Source: Thermosynechococcus vestitus BP-1
GTDB lineage: Bacteria > Cyanobacteriota > Cyanobacteriia > Thermosynechococcales > Thermosynechococcaceae
Reading direction: 5' to 3'
Length of the DNA: 64,000 bases
Assembly (NCBI RefSeq): GCF_000011345.1
Contig: NC_004113.1
Location: forward strand, 1,860,001-1,924,000
The notes below the pieces were generated by a model. That model was not told where the DNA came from, did not search any database, and was given only the letters and a program-made list of their open reading frames with translations. The translations under genes and the position numbers were made by a program. Positions within the stretch are counted from its first letter, which is position 1, and every line of letters begins with the position of its first letter. This document shows positions 25,902 to 36,381 of this stretch, piece by piece.

Positions 25902-26726
25902 TTAGGGGCGATAGAGCCATAGGGGAAGTCCATTGGTCGCCATTTCAAATTCCAACCAGTCCAGACCCGCTTGCCACGGGAAGGGGAACCGTTCCTGCTG
26001 ACGCGGAAACAACCGAGCCAAGGGGGATTTGGGTTCTTCGATAGTTTGCACCTTGGTTTTGTCGGGGTCAAGGCCCGCCAGTTCCGCTAGCCAGCGACGG
26101 GCATCCTCCTCAGTGCCCAAGCGATCGACGAGTCCTAGGGCAAGGGCCTGCTCACCAGTAAAAACACGGCCATCGGCAAAACTGCGCACCGTTTCCACAT
26201 CGAGGTTGCGGCCTTCGGCCACGGTTTGGACAAATTGCTGATAGCTGGTGTCAATCAGGTCTTGAAGAATGCGGATTTCCTCCTCCGTGAGGTCGCGATC
26301 AAAAGCAAGGATATCCTTGTAGGGACCAGACTTGATCACCTTGAAGGAGACCCCCACCTTATCGAGGAGTCGTTGCAAATTGTTGCCCCGCAGGATGACG
26401 CCAATACTGCCGGTAATGGTGCCGGGGTTGGCCATGATGTGCTGTGCCCCCATGCCGATATAGACCCCGCCAGAGGCAGAGATATTGCCAAAACTGGCCA
26501 CGATTTTCATTTTCGACTGCAAGCGCTTGAGGGCAGCATAGATTTCTTGGGAGTCGCCTACGGTACCGCCGGGACTGTCAATGCGCACAAGCAGCGCCGG
26601 GTAGCCCCGTTCTTCAATGGTTTTCAGGGCTTTGAGGACACGCCGGCGAGTACTCCCAGCGATCGCCCCTGTAATTTCGAGGCGGGCAATTTGACGACGG
26701 TAACCACGGGATAAGGGCCAAGGCAT
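25902..26726 (-). CDS. sppA: signal peptide peptidase SppA, short form
   Basis: A 274-residue serine protease of the S49 family. The nucleophile Ser lies in GNISASGGVYIG (near residue 93), and the general-base Lys in KSGPYKD. RIDSPGGTV and GSIGVI are further family motifs. This is the short form without the duplicated N-terminal domain, and no clear signal anchor is seen. It would degrade signal peptides or membrane proteins. The ATG at 26726 was chosen over a TTG three codons upstream. Confidence 0.92.
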   Translation of the reverse strand: MPWPLSRGYRRQIARLEITGAIAGSTRRRVLKALKTIEERGYPALLVRIDSPGGTVGDSQEIYAALKRLQSKMKIVASFGNISASGGVYIGMGAQHIMANPGTITGSIGVILRGNNLQRLLDKVGVSFKVIKSGPYKDILAFDRDLTEEEIRILQDLIDTSYQQFVQTVAEGRNLDVETVRSFADGRVFTGEQALALGLVDRLGTEEDARRWLAELAGLDPDKTKVQTIEEPKSPLARLFPRQQERFPFPWQAGLDWLEFEMATNGLPLWLYRP

Positions 26727-26801
26727 AGGCAACAATCAGTTCAGCAAATCGTGACTCAGCAAATCGTGACAATTCCCTCGGATTTCTAATCTAGCAAGGT
26801 T

Positions 26802-27998
26802 CTAGGAGGGGGAAGGCGGTGCCTGCTTGACCATTGCTGCTGAGAGTCCCTCTGTACCGTTGCCGATATACCACAGAGCGGCTGCGGCTTCAGCATGGGT
26901 GACGGGTTTTTGGGGCTGGAGCAAGAGGGTTTCTCCCCAAACGCGGCGAATGTTCGAGAGATCCCCCGCGAGGTAGTCAGCGGCCACGGCATTGATGGCA
27001 GGGGGAGCAATCCGTTGACTGTCCTTGAACCCCCATGTTTGCTGAATGCGATCAATCGTGCTGGGACTCAGCCGCCCCTGCTGATCCAGGGGAACTTTCC
27101 ACTGCAATAGTGTTTCACGGGTGAGGGGAGCCTCAGGGCGAAAGAGAGCACTGGTATCGCCAGTGAGGGGACTGGGCAAAAATCCTGCCATCGCCAGTCC
27201 TTGAATATAGGGAAAGTCGGGATGATCACGGGGGACATCTTGGAAAATAGGTGTGTCATTGCGGCTGCCAAGGCGGATTTGCCGTGCGGGGCGATCGGCA
27301 TAAAAGCGGTTGTAGGTAGTGACTAACCAGCGCACAAACTGGCCACGACGGATGGGGATATTGGGTTGCAGGCGATCGCCCGTCGTGCTCAGCACCCCCA
27401 GTTCGGCTAAATCGCGAATGGCGGGTTGGAGGGGAGCGGGGGCTTGATCGAGATCTGTAAAGGCTTGGGGTGCGCTAAGGTGGGGTTGGGGAGCCGCTGT
27501 GGCTGGGGTGCTCTTGACGGGGGTGTAAGCTACGGTAAACATTGTCAGGTTATTTTCTGGCACTGTGTTGATAGTGACCGTCACGTCCAGTTCAGAATTG
27601 CGCCCCTTGAGGGTGATGGTCTGATCACTCACCTGTTGCTCTGTCAGTTGCCAGCCCAATTGTTGAAATTGCTGACTATAGAATTGCTGGATGGCGATCG
27701 CCGGCGCTGCTACTTGCCAGCGGGTTACTGTGGTTTGGGGGGCTCCCGCCTGCGGTTGAGTGCTTAGGAGAGTGGCCTTGGGAAACTGTAAATTTTCTGG
27801 CAGGGCGGCTGGGGCTGCCGCAGCGGGCGTTGCTGTCGGGGATTGGCTTGCCCATTGCTCGGCATTGGGGTCGGCAGCAAACCAATTTTGTAGTCCACTG
27901 CCCTCACAACTACTGAGAAGCAGGGCACTCAAGAAGATCCATCCCAATTGGCGCGATCGCTTCAACGTTCTTCGACCCTCAGCTTGATACTGTTTCAC
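26802..27998 (-). CDS. lipoprotein with S-layer homology domains
   Basis: A 398-residue protein with a lipoprotein signal: a basic head, a hydrophobic stretch, then the lipobox LSSC near residue 30. A Pro/Ala-rich linker and a beta-type domain (about 65-170) precede SLH-like repeats (about 180-390, with FQDVPRDHPDFPYIQGLAMAGF and AEAAAALW). SLH modules bind cell-wall polymers. The start is a GTG; the gene begins 20 bases inside the end of the SRPBCC gene, indicating an operon. Confidence 0.85.
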   Translation of the reverse strand: MKQYQAEGRRTLKRSRQLGWIFLSALLLSSCEGSGLQNWFAADPNAEQWASQSPTATPAAAAPAALPENLQFPKATLLSTQPQAGAPQTTVTRWQVAAPAIAIQQFYSQQFQQLGWQLTEQQVSDQTITLKGRNSELDVTVTINTVPENNLTMFTVAYTPVKSTPATAAPQPHLSAPQAFTDLDQAPAPLQPAIRDLAELGVLSTTGDRLQPNIPIRRGQFVRWLVTTYNRFYADRPARQIRLGSRNDTPIFQDVPRDHPDFPYIQGLAMAGFLPSPLTGDTSALFRPEAPLTRETLLQWKVPLDQQGRLSPSTIDRIQQTWGFKDSQRIAPPAINAVAADYLAGDLSNIRRVWGETLLLQPQKPVTHAEAAAALWYIGNGTEGLSAAMVKQAPPSPS

Positions 27999-28365
27999 TC
28001 AGCACTGATTTCAGTCGCCATAGGAGGACAGTCTGCCCCAACTCCAAAGGCAGCGGCGTCACCCCCTCAATACAGGACTGTACCCAGCCATCGCCCCAAG
28101 ACCACTCCTGCCACCCCTCAATGGCCTGCCGCAACACCAGTACCAGTCGCTCCGCTGTGAGTAGTTCCACGCGATGTTCCAGTTTTAACCACAGGAATTC
28201 ACTGGTGAAGGTATCCCCCACTTGCAGGCGATCGCCCATCCTCTGGAGCTGTAGGGGCCACAACCACTGCCGTAGCTTGGCCGGCTGCGTCAAATACTCC
28301 CGCAGTTGGTCTGTCGGGGCTGGCACCTCAATACGCAAATGGCTTGACTGAAATGTTCCCAGCAT
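27979..28365 (-). CDS. SRPBCC (START-like) fold protein
   Basis: A 128-residue protein whose pattern (SSHLRIEVPAPTDQLREYLTQPAKLRQWLWP, then a beta-rich middle and C-terminal helix) fits the polyketide-cyclase/START-like SRPBCC fold. Such proteins bind hydrophobic ligands. The ligand is unknown. It starts eight bases after the stop of arginine decarboxylase and overlaps the SLH lipoprotein gene by 20 bases. Confidence 0.7.
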   Translation of the reverse strand: MLGTFQSSHLRIEVPAPTDQLREYLTQPAKLRQWLWPLQLQRMGDRLQVGDTFTSEFLWLKLEHRVELLTAERLVLVLRQAIEGWQEWSWGDGWVQSCIEGVTPLPLELGQTVLLWRLKSVLSETVSS

Positions 28366-28373
28366 GGTGTTCC

Positions 28374-30308
28374 CTAGGAGGAGAGGTAGGTGTAGCTGCG
28401 CAAACTCCGCTCATAGTTTTCTAGCAAGTGCTGCGCCTCGGCCAAGGTAATTTGTTCTTCTGCCAGCGCCGCCTCCGTGCGACAGCGAATTTTTTCCAGC
28501 AGCGCATCCCCTTGGTACTGCACATAGCCTAGAACTTCTTGCATTGTATCGCCCCGCACCAAATGCTCAATTTCGTAGCCCTTGGGGGTTAGACGGATAT
28601 GAACGGCATTCGTATCCCCAAAGAGATTGTGGAGATTGCCCATGATCTCTTGGTAGGCACCGTTGAGAAAAAGGCCAAGGTAGTAGGGTTCCCCCGGGCG
28701 AAAGGGATGCAGTTCCAAGACGGATTTCACATCCCGCAGGTCAATGAACTGGTCAATTTTACCGTCGCTGTCGCAGGTGAGATCCGCAAGGATGCCCCGT
28801 TCTGTGGGTTCCTCATCCAGGCGGTGGATCGGCATAATCGGAAACAGTTGATCGATCGCCCAGCTATCGGGCACTGACTGAAACACCGATAGATTGATGT
28901 AGTAAATCGAAGCCATGATTTTCTCAAGGTCTTCGAGATCATCGGGCACATATTCCTGCTGGCGAGCAATGCCGAGGATCTTGGCACAACAGGCCCAAAA
29001 GAGACTCTCTGCCCGTGCCCGCTCCGGCAAACTCAAATAGCCAAAGTTAAAGAGACTGATGGCTTCCCCCTTAAATTGCAGGGCGTCGTTGTAGGCCTCT
29101 TGGTAGTTGTTCTCATCAATTGCTTGGTAGGTGTCGTAGAGGTTGCGGATAATGAGGTGCTCCTCTGCGGTGGCGGGTTCGGGGGTAATTTTGGGCACTT
29201 CGCTGACCCCCAAGACATTGAAAATTAACACCGATTGATGGGAGGCAATGGCACGACCACTCTCACTAATGAGGGTCGGATCGGGGATGCCCCGCTGCCG
29301 ACAGGCGTCCTTAATCCCAGCCACGACGTCACTGGCATAGTTTTGCATACTGTAGTTTTTCGAGGCATGGAAATTGGTTTTGGAGCCGTCGTAGTCTACC
29401 CCCAAGCCGCCGCCCACATCAAGGTACTGCATATTGGCGCCAAGGCGTACCAGTTCACCGTAGATCTGCCCCGCCTCGCGAATCGCATCCTTGATAACGC
29501 TAATGGCAGAGATTTGCGAGCCAATGTGAAAGTGCAATAGTTGCAGAGCATTGAGCATCCCCGCTGCTCGCAGTTGCTCGACTGCCGTTAAAATCTCTGG
29601 CACCGTCAGACCAAACTTGGCGCGATCGCCAGCGGAGGTACCCCAGCGCCCCACCCCTTGGGTACTGAGTTTTGCCCGCACACCCACAATCGGCTCAATG
29701 CCCAAAGCCTGACTGACAGCAATCACTTCCGCAACTTCTTCAGGCTGCTCAAGGACAATGATGGAGGTGTGGCCAAGGCGACGGGCCAGAATGGCCGTTT
29801 CAATGTAGCTGCGATCCTTATAGCCATTGCAGATCAGCAGTGCCCCTGGGGTATTCAGCATCGCCAAGGCAATCAGTAGTTCTGGTTTTGATCCCGCCTC
29901 GAGGCCAAACTGATGGGACTGACCAAAGCGCACGAGGGCCTCAATGATGTGGCGCTGTTGATTGCACTTGATGGGAAAGACTCCCTTATAGGCTCCCTGA
30001 TAGCCATAGCGGGCAATGGCTCGAGCAAAGCAGGCATTCAGTCGCTCAATGCGATCCTCAAGAATATCGGAAAACCGCAGCAGCAGGGGGAGGCTAATAT
30101 TGCGCTGTTGGAGCGCCTGTACCAGTTCATAGAGATCCAACGACCCGCCGCGATCGCCCTTGGGAGAGACGGTGACATGACCCGCAGCATTAATACCAAA
30201 GTAGGGTTCGCCCCAGCCCTGAATGCGGTAGAGCTGCTCACTGTCCTCAATCGTCCAATTGCTGGTTTTCGTAACGGTCAATGCCATCGTGGGTGACACA
30301 GCAGCCAT
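28374..30308 (-). CDS. speA: biosynthetic arginine decarboxylase
   Basis: A 644-residue PLP enzyme making agmatine, the first step of polyamine synthesis from arginine. The alanine-racemase-like barrel (about residues 70-340) contains GVFPIKCNQQ (PLP Lys), FGLEAGSKPEL, HFHIGSQ and GGGLGVDYDGS. The C-terminal domain has the substrate-site GYLSLPERARAE and the DLTCDSDGKIDQF segment. The ATG at 30308 is set by GGGAG six bases upstream; the six-codon longer form lacks one. A promoter lies just upstream. Confidence 0.95.
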   Translation of the reverse strand: MAAVSPTMALTVTKTSNWTIEDSEQLYRIQGWGEPYFGINAAGHVTVSPKGDRGGSLDLYELVQALQQRNISLPLLLRFSDILEDRIERLNACFARAIARYGYQGAYKGVFPIKCNQQRHIIEALVRFGQSHQFGLEAGSKPELLIALAMLNTPGALLICNGYKDRSYIETAILARRLGHTSIIVLEQPEEVAEVIAVSQALGIEPIVGVRAKLSTQGVGRWGTSAGDRAKFGLTVPEILTAVEQLRAAGMLNALQLLHFHIGSQISAISVIKDAIREAGQIYGELVRLGANMQYLDVGGGLGVDYDGSKTNFHASKNYSMQNYASDVVAGIKDACRQRGIPDPTLISESGRAIASHQSVLIFNVLGVSEVPKITPEPATAEEHLIIRNLYDTYQAIDENNYQEAYNDALQFKGEAISLFNFGYLSLPERARAESLFWACCAKILGIARQQEYVPDDLEDLEKIMASIYYINLSVFQSVPDSWAIDQLFPIMPIHRLDEEPTERGILADLTCDSDGKIDQFIDLRDVKSVLELHPFRPGEPYYLGLFLNGAYQEIMGNLHNLFGDTNAVHIRLTPKGYEIEHLVRGDTMQEVLGYVQYQGDALLEKIRCRTEAALAEEQITLAEAQHLLENYERSLRSYTYLSS

Positions 30309-30335
30309 AGTGCGCTCCCAAACCAAACCCTGCCG

Positions 30336-30365
30336 ATCCTAACGTGTTTTTGCCAGTGGTACCAA
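30336..30365 (-). promoter_or_regulatory. candidate speA promoter
   Basis: Read on the minus strand, TTGGTA (30360-30365) and TAGGAT (30336-30341) are spaced by 18 bases. Transcription would begin near 30329, leaving a leader of about 20 bases that includes the speA ribosome binding site. Confidence 0.45.
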
Positions 30366-30443
30366 TGCAATTATGGTCGGTTTTTCGGAAGCGTTCGGCT
30401 GGCATGGTAGCATTAGGGATCGCTTCCCCTACCCTTGACCGCC

Positions 30444-31805
30444 ATGGCCTTTAGGAAAATTTTGATTGCCAATCGTGGCGAAATTGCCCTGCGGATTCTG
30501 CGCACCTGTGAGGAACTGGGCATTGCAACGGTTGCTGTCTATTCCACGGTGGATCGCCATGCGCTACACGTGCAATTGGCCGATGAGGCGGTGTGCATTG
30601 GCGAAGCCCCCAGTAGCCGCAGCTATCTCAATATCCCTAACATTATTGCTGCTGCCCTCACCCGCCATGTCTCAGCAATTCACCCTGGCTATGGCTTTTT
30701 GGCGGAAAATGCCCGCTTTGCCGAGATCTGCGCCGATCACAAAATTACATTTATTGGTCCGAGTCCCGCTGCCATGCGTGCCATGGGGGATAAATCCACC
30801 GCCAAAGCAACAATGCAACGGGTGGGGGTGCCGACAATTCCCGGCAGTGATGGACTGGTGCAGGATGAGGAAACGGCGCGGGCGATCGCTCGTCAAATTG
30901 GCTATCCCCTGATGATCAAAGCGACCGCTGGGGGAGGGGGTCGCGGGATGCGCTTGGTGCGTTCTGAGGAGGAGCTGGGGCGCTCGTTAAGTGCTGCCCA
31001 GGGCGAAGCGGAAGCTGCCTTTGGCAATGCCGGCGTCTATCTGGAGCGATTTATTGAAAATCCCCGCCACATTGAATTCCAAATTCTCGCGGATAGCTAT
31101 GGCAATGTCATTCACTTAGGGGAGCGCGATTGCTCCGTCCAAAGGCGTCACCAAAAGCTCCTTGAGGAAGCCCCTAGCCCTGCCCTCACCCCGGAACTGC
31201 GCGCCAAGATGGGGGAAGCTGCTGTCACCGCTGCCAAAGCCATTAACTATGTCGGTGCGGGCACAATTGAATTTCTCCTCGACGGCCAAAACAACTTCTA
31301 CTTTATGGAGATGAATACCCGCATTCAGGTGGAGCACACGGTCACGGAAATGATTACGGGTCTCGATCTGATTGCGGAGCAGATTCGCATTGCTCAGGGG
31401 GAACCCCTCCGCTTGACCCAAGAGCAGGTTCAGTTGCAGGGACACGCCATTGAGTGCCGCATCAATGCCGAAGATCCAGAGCGTAATTTCCGTCCCCATC
31501 CCGGTCGCATTAGTGGCTACTTGCCCCCGGGAGGACCGGGGGTACGTATGGATTCCCATGTCTATACTGACTATGAAATCCCCCCCTACTATGATTCCCT
31601 CATTGGGAAATTAGTTGTGTGGGGGAGCGATCGCCCCGCTGCCATTGCCCGCATGAAGCGTGCCCTCCGGGAATGTGCGATTATGGGGGTGCCCACCACC
31701 ATCCCCTTCCATCAGCAGGTAATGGACACACCGGAGTTCCGCAGCGGTATTGTCTATACCAACTTTGTGGATAAGCTCATGACTACCTTGGGCTGGAATG
31801 CTTAA
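30444..31805 (+). CDS. accC: acetyl-CoA carboxylase, biotin carboxylase subunit
   Basis: A 453-residue ATP-grasp enzyme that carboxylates biotin on the carrier protein in fatty-acid synthesis. [14 protein letters not shown], the Gly-rich ATP loop [26 protein letters not shown] and the biotin-site RIQVEH region are intact. The ATG at 30444 was preferred to a TTG three codons earlier. The next gene, murG, overlaps by one base (TAATG). Confidence 0.96.
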
Positions 31806-32875
31806 TGCTGGGGCAAAGGAAATTACTGATTGCAGCAAGTGGCACAGGAGGGCATCTCTTTCCGGCGCTGGCAGTGGCCCAGGAGTTACCTGAATATGAG
31901 ATCCATTGGTTAGGGGTGCGCGATCGCCTGGAAAACCAGCTGATTCCCCCTCATTACCCACTACATACGGTGAACTTTAGTGGACTGCAGGGCAAAACAC
32001 CCTGGGCTAAGTTGCGCCCCCTCTGGCAATTTTGGGGTGTCTTTTGGCAAACCCGGCAGCTCCTCAAGCAGGGAGACTTTCAGGGGGTGTTTACCACAGG
32101 GGGATACATTGCTGCTCCTGCCATTCTAGCCGCCCGCAGTTTGGGACGCGTGGCCATCCTCCATGAATCCAACGCCCTACCGGGCAAAGTCACCCGCTGG
32201 CTGGCTCCTTGGTGTACCCTGGTGGCCCTAGGTACCCCTGCGAGTTTGGCCTACCTCCAATCGAAACGGCTGAATCTACGGGTCACTGGCACACCGGTGC
32301 GCCCCGACATTCTCCATCCCGGCAACCTGGAGTTACCGATTCCCAAGGCGGTGCCCCTGATTGTAGTGATGGGGGGCAGCCAAGGGGCAGTGGCCATCAA
32401 TCGCCTTGTGCGGGCAACGGTTCACCGCTGGCTCGAGGCCGGGGCTTGGGTCGTGCATCTCACGGGCAACCATGATCTCGATGCTCCCACTATTCAGCAT
32501 CCCCACTACCTTGTCTTTCCCTTTTTTGAACCCATGGGACCTTTACTCCATCGCGCTGATATTGCCATTAGCCGAGCGGGCGCCAGTACCTTGGCAGAAC
32601 TCACCCTGACGGCAACCCCTGCCCTGTTGATTCCCTATCCCTATGCCGCTGAGGATCACCAAACGGTGAATGCCGAAGTGCTGGTCAGGGCCGGGGCGGC
32701 TGAGATGATTCCCCAATCGGCATTGACGGGCGATCGCCTTGGACAGATCATTTTAGAATGGCTAGGGCAGCCGCAAAAATTACAAGCCATGGCAGAGAAT
32801 GCCCGCCAATTGGCGATGCCCAACAGCAGTCAGCAGGTCGCTGATCTCATTCGTAGGCTGATTCCCGCCCCCTAG
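31805..32875 (+). CDS. murG: UDP-GlcNAc transferase MurG
   Basis: A 356-residue membrane-associated GT28 enzyme that adds GlcNAc to lipid I, giving lipid II of peptidoglycan. [16 protein letters not shown] is the N-terminal G loop; the second G loop ([15 protein letters not shown]), [12 protein letters not shown] and [10 protein letters not shown] are also present, with [12 protein letters not shown] and [10 protein letters not shown] in the C-terminal domain. It overlaps accC by one base and is followed 10 bases later by the phosphatase gene. Confidence 0.95.
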
Positions 32876-32885
32876 GAAACGCGCT

Positions 32886-33380
32886 ATGCCCATCCGTCTT
32901 CTTTTTGTTTGCCTTGGTAATATCTGTCGCTCCCCTGCCGCTGAAGGGATCATGAAGGATTTAGTGAAAAAGGCAGGTTTAGAGCATCAAATTCAGTGCG
33001 ATTCCGCTGGCACTAGCAACTTCCACGTGGGCGATCCACCGGATGCACGGATGGTCATGACGGCACGGCAACGGCAACTCCACTTGACCCATCGAGCCCG
33101 CCAATTTCATGCTGCTGACTTTGAGGAATTTGATCTAATTTTGGCGATGGATCGGGAAAATTACTACGATATTTTGCGCCTTGATCCGGCGGGGAAATAC
33201 CGCGATAAAGTGCGGCTGATGTGTGATTTTTGCCGTCACCACGACGCGAAGGAAGTGCCCGACCCCTACTACGGTGGTCGTCAAGGGTTTGAGAAGGTGT
33301 TGGATCTGCTCACCGATGCCTGTGAAGGCCTACTGGAGTATCTCAAGGCCAACTATCCCCAACTAGAGGAGCAGCATTGA
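32886..33380 (+). CDS. low-molecular-weight protein tyrosine phosphatase
   Basis: A 164-residue cytoplasmic phosphatase. The P-loop [14 protein letters not shown] has the nucleophile Cys9 and Arg15, and the general-acid Asp lies in VPDPYYGG. Such enzymes dephosphorylate tyrosine kinases of exopolysaccharide export or arginine-phosphorylated proteins; the substrate here is unknown. It shares one base with purM (TGATG). Confidence 0.93.
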   Translation: MPIRLLFVCLGNICRSPAAEGIMKDLVKKAGLEHQIQCDSAGTSNFHVGDPPDARMVMTARQRQLHLTHRARQFHAADFEEFDLILAMDRENYYDILRLDPAGKYRDKVRLMCDFCRHHDAKEVPDPYYGGRQGFEKVLDLLTDACEGLLEYLKANYPQLEEQH

Positions 33381-34405
33381 TGGACTATCGCAGTGCCGGT
33401 GTTGATGTGGCTGCTGGCCGCGCTTTTGTTGAGCAGATTCGCCCCTTGGTACAGCGAACCCAACGTCCGGAAGTGGTGGGAGGCCTGGGGGGGTTTGCTG
33501 GGCTGTGTCAAATTCCCAAGGGCTATCGTCAACCCCTTTTGGTCTCAGGAACTGATGGGGTGGGCACCAAGCTAAAACTGGCTCAAGCCCTCGATCGCCA
33601 CAATACTGTCGGCATTGATCTAGTGGCCATGTGCGTCAATGATGTCCTTACCTGTGGTGCTGAGCCACTCTTTTTCTTGGACTACATTGCCTGTGGCCGC
33701 CTGGCGCCAGAGATGATGAACGCTGTGGTGGCGGGTATTGCTCAGGGGTGTGAAGCAGCCGGTTGTGCCCTTTTGGGGGGGGAGACAGCGGAAATGCCGG
33801 GATTCTATGCCGAAGGGGTCTATGACCTCGCGGGGTTCTGTGTGGGTGTCGTTGAGCAGGATCAGGTGCTGGATGGCACGCAGGTGCAGGTGGGGGATGT
33901 GGTCTTGGGATTGGCGAGCTCTGGGCTGCACAGTAACGGCTTTAGCTTGGTGCGCAAAATCGTCAGCGATCGCCAGCTCAGTTGGCAGGATACCCCCCTT
34001 GGCCCTACTTCCCTTGGCGAATTATGTCTAGAACCCACCCGTATTTATGTTCAGCCCATCCGCGCCGCCCTAAGCCAAGGAATTCCCATCCACGGCATGG
34101 CCCATATCACCGGCGGCGGTTTGCCAGAAAATTTGCCCCGCTGCTTGGGCCAAGGGCGATCGGCACACCTAGACCCTCAGGCTTGGCCCATTCCACCTCT
34201 CTTCCACTGGCTTGGGGAAGTAGGGAATGTCAGCTTGGGGGAACTGTTTAACACCTTCAATATGGGCATTGGTTACACCGTTGTGTTACCAGCGTCAGCC
34301 GTTGCGGCGGCGCAGACCTGCTTTGCCAAGTGGGGAATCGAGAGTTGGCCAATTGGTACCGTAGTTGCGGGCGCCGGTGAGGTGTTGGGGTTACCTGCTG
34401 CCTAA
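33380..34405 (+). CDS. purM: phosphoribosylformylglycinamidine cyclo-ligase
   Basis: A 341-residue AIR synthetase of purine synthesis. Visible are [18 protein letters not shown], the [12 protein letters not shown] nucleotide motif, [11 protein letters not shown] and [13 protein letters not shown] near the C-terminus. The ATG at 33380 overlaps the phosphatase stop by one base. No gene follows for nearly 800 bases, so it closes this operon. Confidence 0.95.
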   Translation: MDYRSAGVDVAAGRAFVEQIRPLVQRTQRPEVVGGLGGFAGLCQIPKGYRQPLLVSGTDGVGTKLKLAQALDRHNTVGIDLVAMCVNDVLTCGAEPLFFLDYIACGRLAPEMMNAVVAGIAQGCEAAGCALLGGETAEMPGFYAEGVYDLAGFCVGVVEQDQVLDGTQVQVGDVVLGLASSGLHSNGFSLVRKIVSDRQLSWQDTPLGPTSLGELCLEPTRIYVQPIRAALSQGIPIHGMAHITGGGLPENLPRCLGQGRSAHLDPQAWPIPPLFHWLGEVGNVSLGELFNTFNMGIGYTVVLPASAVAAAQTCFAKWGIESWPIGTVVAGAGEVLGLPAA

Positions 34406-35194
34406 CTGATTTCCATTGGCTATTCAGTGTTTGGCCACGCTTAGAATAGCTGGGTGCTATCACGAACGGCTGCGAAAAAGGATGGCTCATCTGCTCACCC
34501 TTACAAGTGGCGATCGCCGAACCCGCGAGGAATCTGAATAGCACTATGGGCGATCGCTCCCCATTAAGGAGACTGAACTGATTAACGGCGTGGTACTTGT
34601 AGCCTCCCCTGTGGGCTCCTGCCTGCATGGTGTGCCCCCTCCTCAAATATGGTTTGGGCAGGCAATTATTGCATCCCCATCCCGCACCTGTTGATGGCTG
34701 ATAATGCCACGGTCCGGCTCGATGGCCGGCACAAGTACAGCCTGATATGATCCTGCACCTTGAGGAATCGTCGCGCCTTCCTGCGGATGACTCCCTGGAA
34801 GAGGCACCAGAGTTCAAGCCATTTCGAAAGGAAGTAACATATTGCAGAGAGAAATAGAGTACCCTTGAAGAGTCCTGAGTATCCTTAAAAAACATGAGCT
34901 ATAGCTTGGATTTACGAGAGCGGGTTGTCTCCTATGTCAGACAAAGTGGCAAATGATGAGGTGATTGGCAATTAATTATTGTGTAATTATTGTGCCGCCT
35001 AATCTCTTATTCTTTGGAATAGCTATACAGCATCCTTGGAGATGACAGAGCAATTGTCATCAATGCCTAGCAAATCCAGTAGACAGGTAAAATCCAGTCC
35101 CCTTTAGTTCCTCAGTGGTAAACTTTGGCATTCGCAGTACCTCGTCACAACTCAGCTTGGTGAACTTCTAGGTGACTATTTAGATTAATTTAGA
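34406..35194. other. gene-poor scar with decayed sequence
   Basis: No intact gene is supported over 789 bases, which is exceptional in this compact window. A 20-codon IS630 transposase start lies at 34894. Short open stretches occur between 34560 and 34860, but they are interrupted and not recognisable. An inverted repeat (GATGACA at 35041-35047 with TGTCATC at 35055-35061) could form a hairpin. AAATCCAGT occurs twice near 35070-35095. Confidence 0.7.
34894..34956 (+). pseudogene. 5' fragment of IS630-family transposase
   Basis: Twenty codons read MSYSLDLRERVVSYVRQSGK and then a stop. This is the characteristic N-terminus of IS630/Tc1-mariner-type transposases (helix-turn-helix start). The remainder of the transposase is missing, so this is a truncated relic. 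No terminal inverted repeats could be assigned. Confidence 0.8.
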
Positions 35195-35854
35195 TTAGAG
35201 CAGGCCGCGATAGCGAATAAACGTCAGCACTGCCGCCCAGGAACCCAGGGCCACTTTCAGGGCAATGAGGATATTCAGCCAAGGAATCCAGCCACCACTG
35301 AGGAGTGTGCCAAACCGACCCGCAGGCAATGCCACCCCCATCAACAGACTGGCAGCGCAGAGAATGAAAACAATCACCGAGATTTTTTCCCAAGTGGCGG
35401 CATGAAAGCGACGATAAATACTCTCTAACCACTCTGGGGTTGAGGTAATGGCCACAAGACCGATCGCCGTCCCACCAGCAACACCAGCAGCAAATCCACC
35501 CCCCGGACTCAGGTGTCCCCGCAGGGCTAACTCAATACACACAAGGGAGCAAATGGTGGCGCCAAATCTTGCTAAAACAATCGAAGGTTGATCATTGAAG
35601 CGGCTGACATGGCCAAGGGGTTTTTCATTACTGAGCAGATACTGTGCTCCCATGATGGCAAGGGTGAAGACCACCACTTCAAAAATGGTGTCGTACAGGC
35701 GATTGCGCAAAATGATGGCTGTGACTGCATTGGGAATTGCGCTCTCTGTAACCAAAGTCTCAACAATCCCGATAGCTGGTATTGCTGGCATGGTGGGAAT
35801 CGCCAAAATTTTAAGCAGCAGCAGTAGGGCCGCAATTCCATAAAGCCAAATCAT
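35195..35854 (-). CDS. mrpB: Mrp-type cation/proton antiporter subunit B
   Basis: A 219-residue membrane protein. The N-terminal part (about residues 1-85) has helices like the MrpB N-terminal or MbhE-type domain. The C-terminal part (about 90-219) matches the MnhB domain, with RGHLSPGGGFAAGVAGG as its signature. It is the last gene of the Mrp operon and overlaps the preceding gene by four bases (ATGA). Confidence 0.85.
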   Translation of the reverse strand: MIWLYGIAALLLLLKILAIPTMPAIPAIGIVETLVTESAIPNAVTAIILRNRLYDTIFEVVVFTLAIMGAQYLLSNEKPLGHVSRFNDQPSIVLARFGATICSLVCIELALRGHLSPGGGFAAGVAGGTAIGLVAITSTPEWLESIYRRFHAATWEKISVIVFILCAASLLMGVALPAGRFGTLLSGGWIPWLNILIALKVALGSWAAVLTFIRYRGLL

Positions 35855-36381
35855 GGGGCTGACTCCTCTTCACGGGGCAAGGGGTAATACACAAGTTCTG
35901 TGAGAGGGGTGAGGTGGGGTTTGAGGATGGTGTAGAGGCGCGCTACACGAGTCGTTGTTAGCATTTGTGCCTTCTCCTCCACACAAAGAGCGTGAATCTG
36001 GCGATCGCGGAGCGCTATTTGGAGTTGCTCAAACGTGGGATAAATGATTAATTCAACGCGCAAATGATAGGGGGCAAGGGCTTCACGAATGGCTGCCAAT
36101 AAGTGATCTAAACTATCGGTGGACAGGGACGAAGCTAAGATGCCCAATCGCAGCACCAAGGAAGAGCGTACTGCAACCGCGTAGAGCATAATTGAGAGCA
36201 TCGTTCCCACCAGGGCTTCGGTTAGCGCCACATCGGCAGCTCCGAGAATGGCATAGAGAAGGGCAGCCACGGCACCAATAATGCCGCGAATCACAAGCGC
36301 GTGGTAGGGATTCTCCTGAAAAACCAACATGAGAGCCGTTAGGGGCAAGAGGGCAGTGACAGCAATGAGCCAGCTATCCAT
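35851..36381 (-). CDS. Mrp antiporter A-like subunit, C-terminal (DUF4040) part only
   Basis: A 176-residue protein with three to four N-terminal membrane helices matching the DUF4040/MbhD segment (VIRGIIGAVAALLYAILGAADVALTEALVG). A soluble C-terminal domain (about 95-176) follows. In Bacillus this segment is the tail of the large MrpA; here the NuoL-like N-terminal part is absent, as in other cyanobacterial Mrp operons. The ATG at 36381 starts the first helix. It overlaps the G-subunit gene by eight bases. Confidence 0.8.
   Translation of the reverse strand: MDSWLIAVTALLPLTALMLVFQENPYHALVIRGIIGAVAALLYAILGAADVALTEALVGTMLSIMLYAVAVRSSLVLRLGILASSLSTDSLDHLLAAIREALAPYHLRVELIIYPTFEQLQIALRDRQIHALCVEEKAQMLTTTRVARLYTILKPHLTPLTELVYYPLPREEESAP

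Noticed and set aside
29913-30296. 127-codon open frame antisense to speA
   Set aside because: speA is well supported on the other strand; the frame is a mirror of its codon bias.
34257-34895. 212-codon open frame on the minus strand over the end of purM and the following gap
   Set aside because: Its 3' part is antisense to purM, its composition is rich in Arg, Ser and Cys, and no domain is recognised. It looks like an accidental open frame over decayed sequence.
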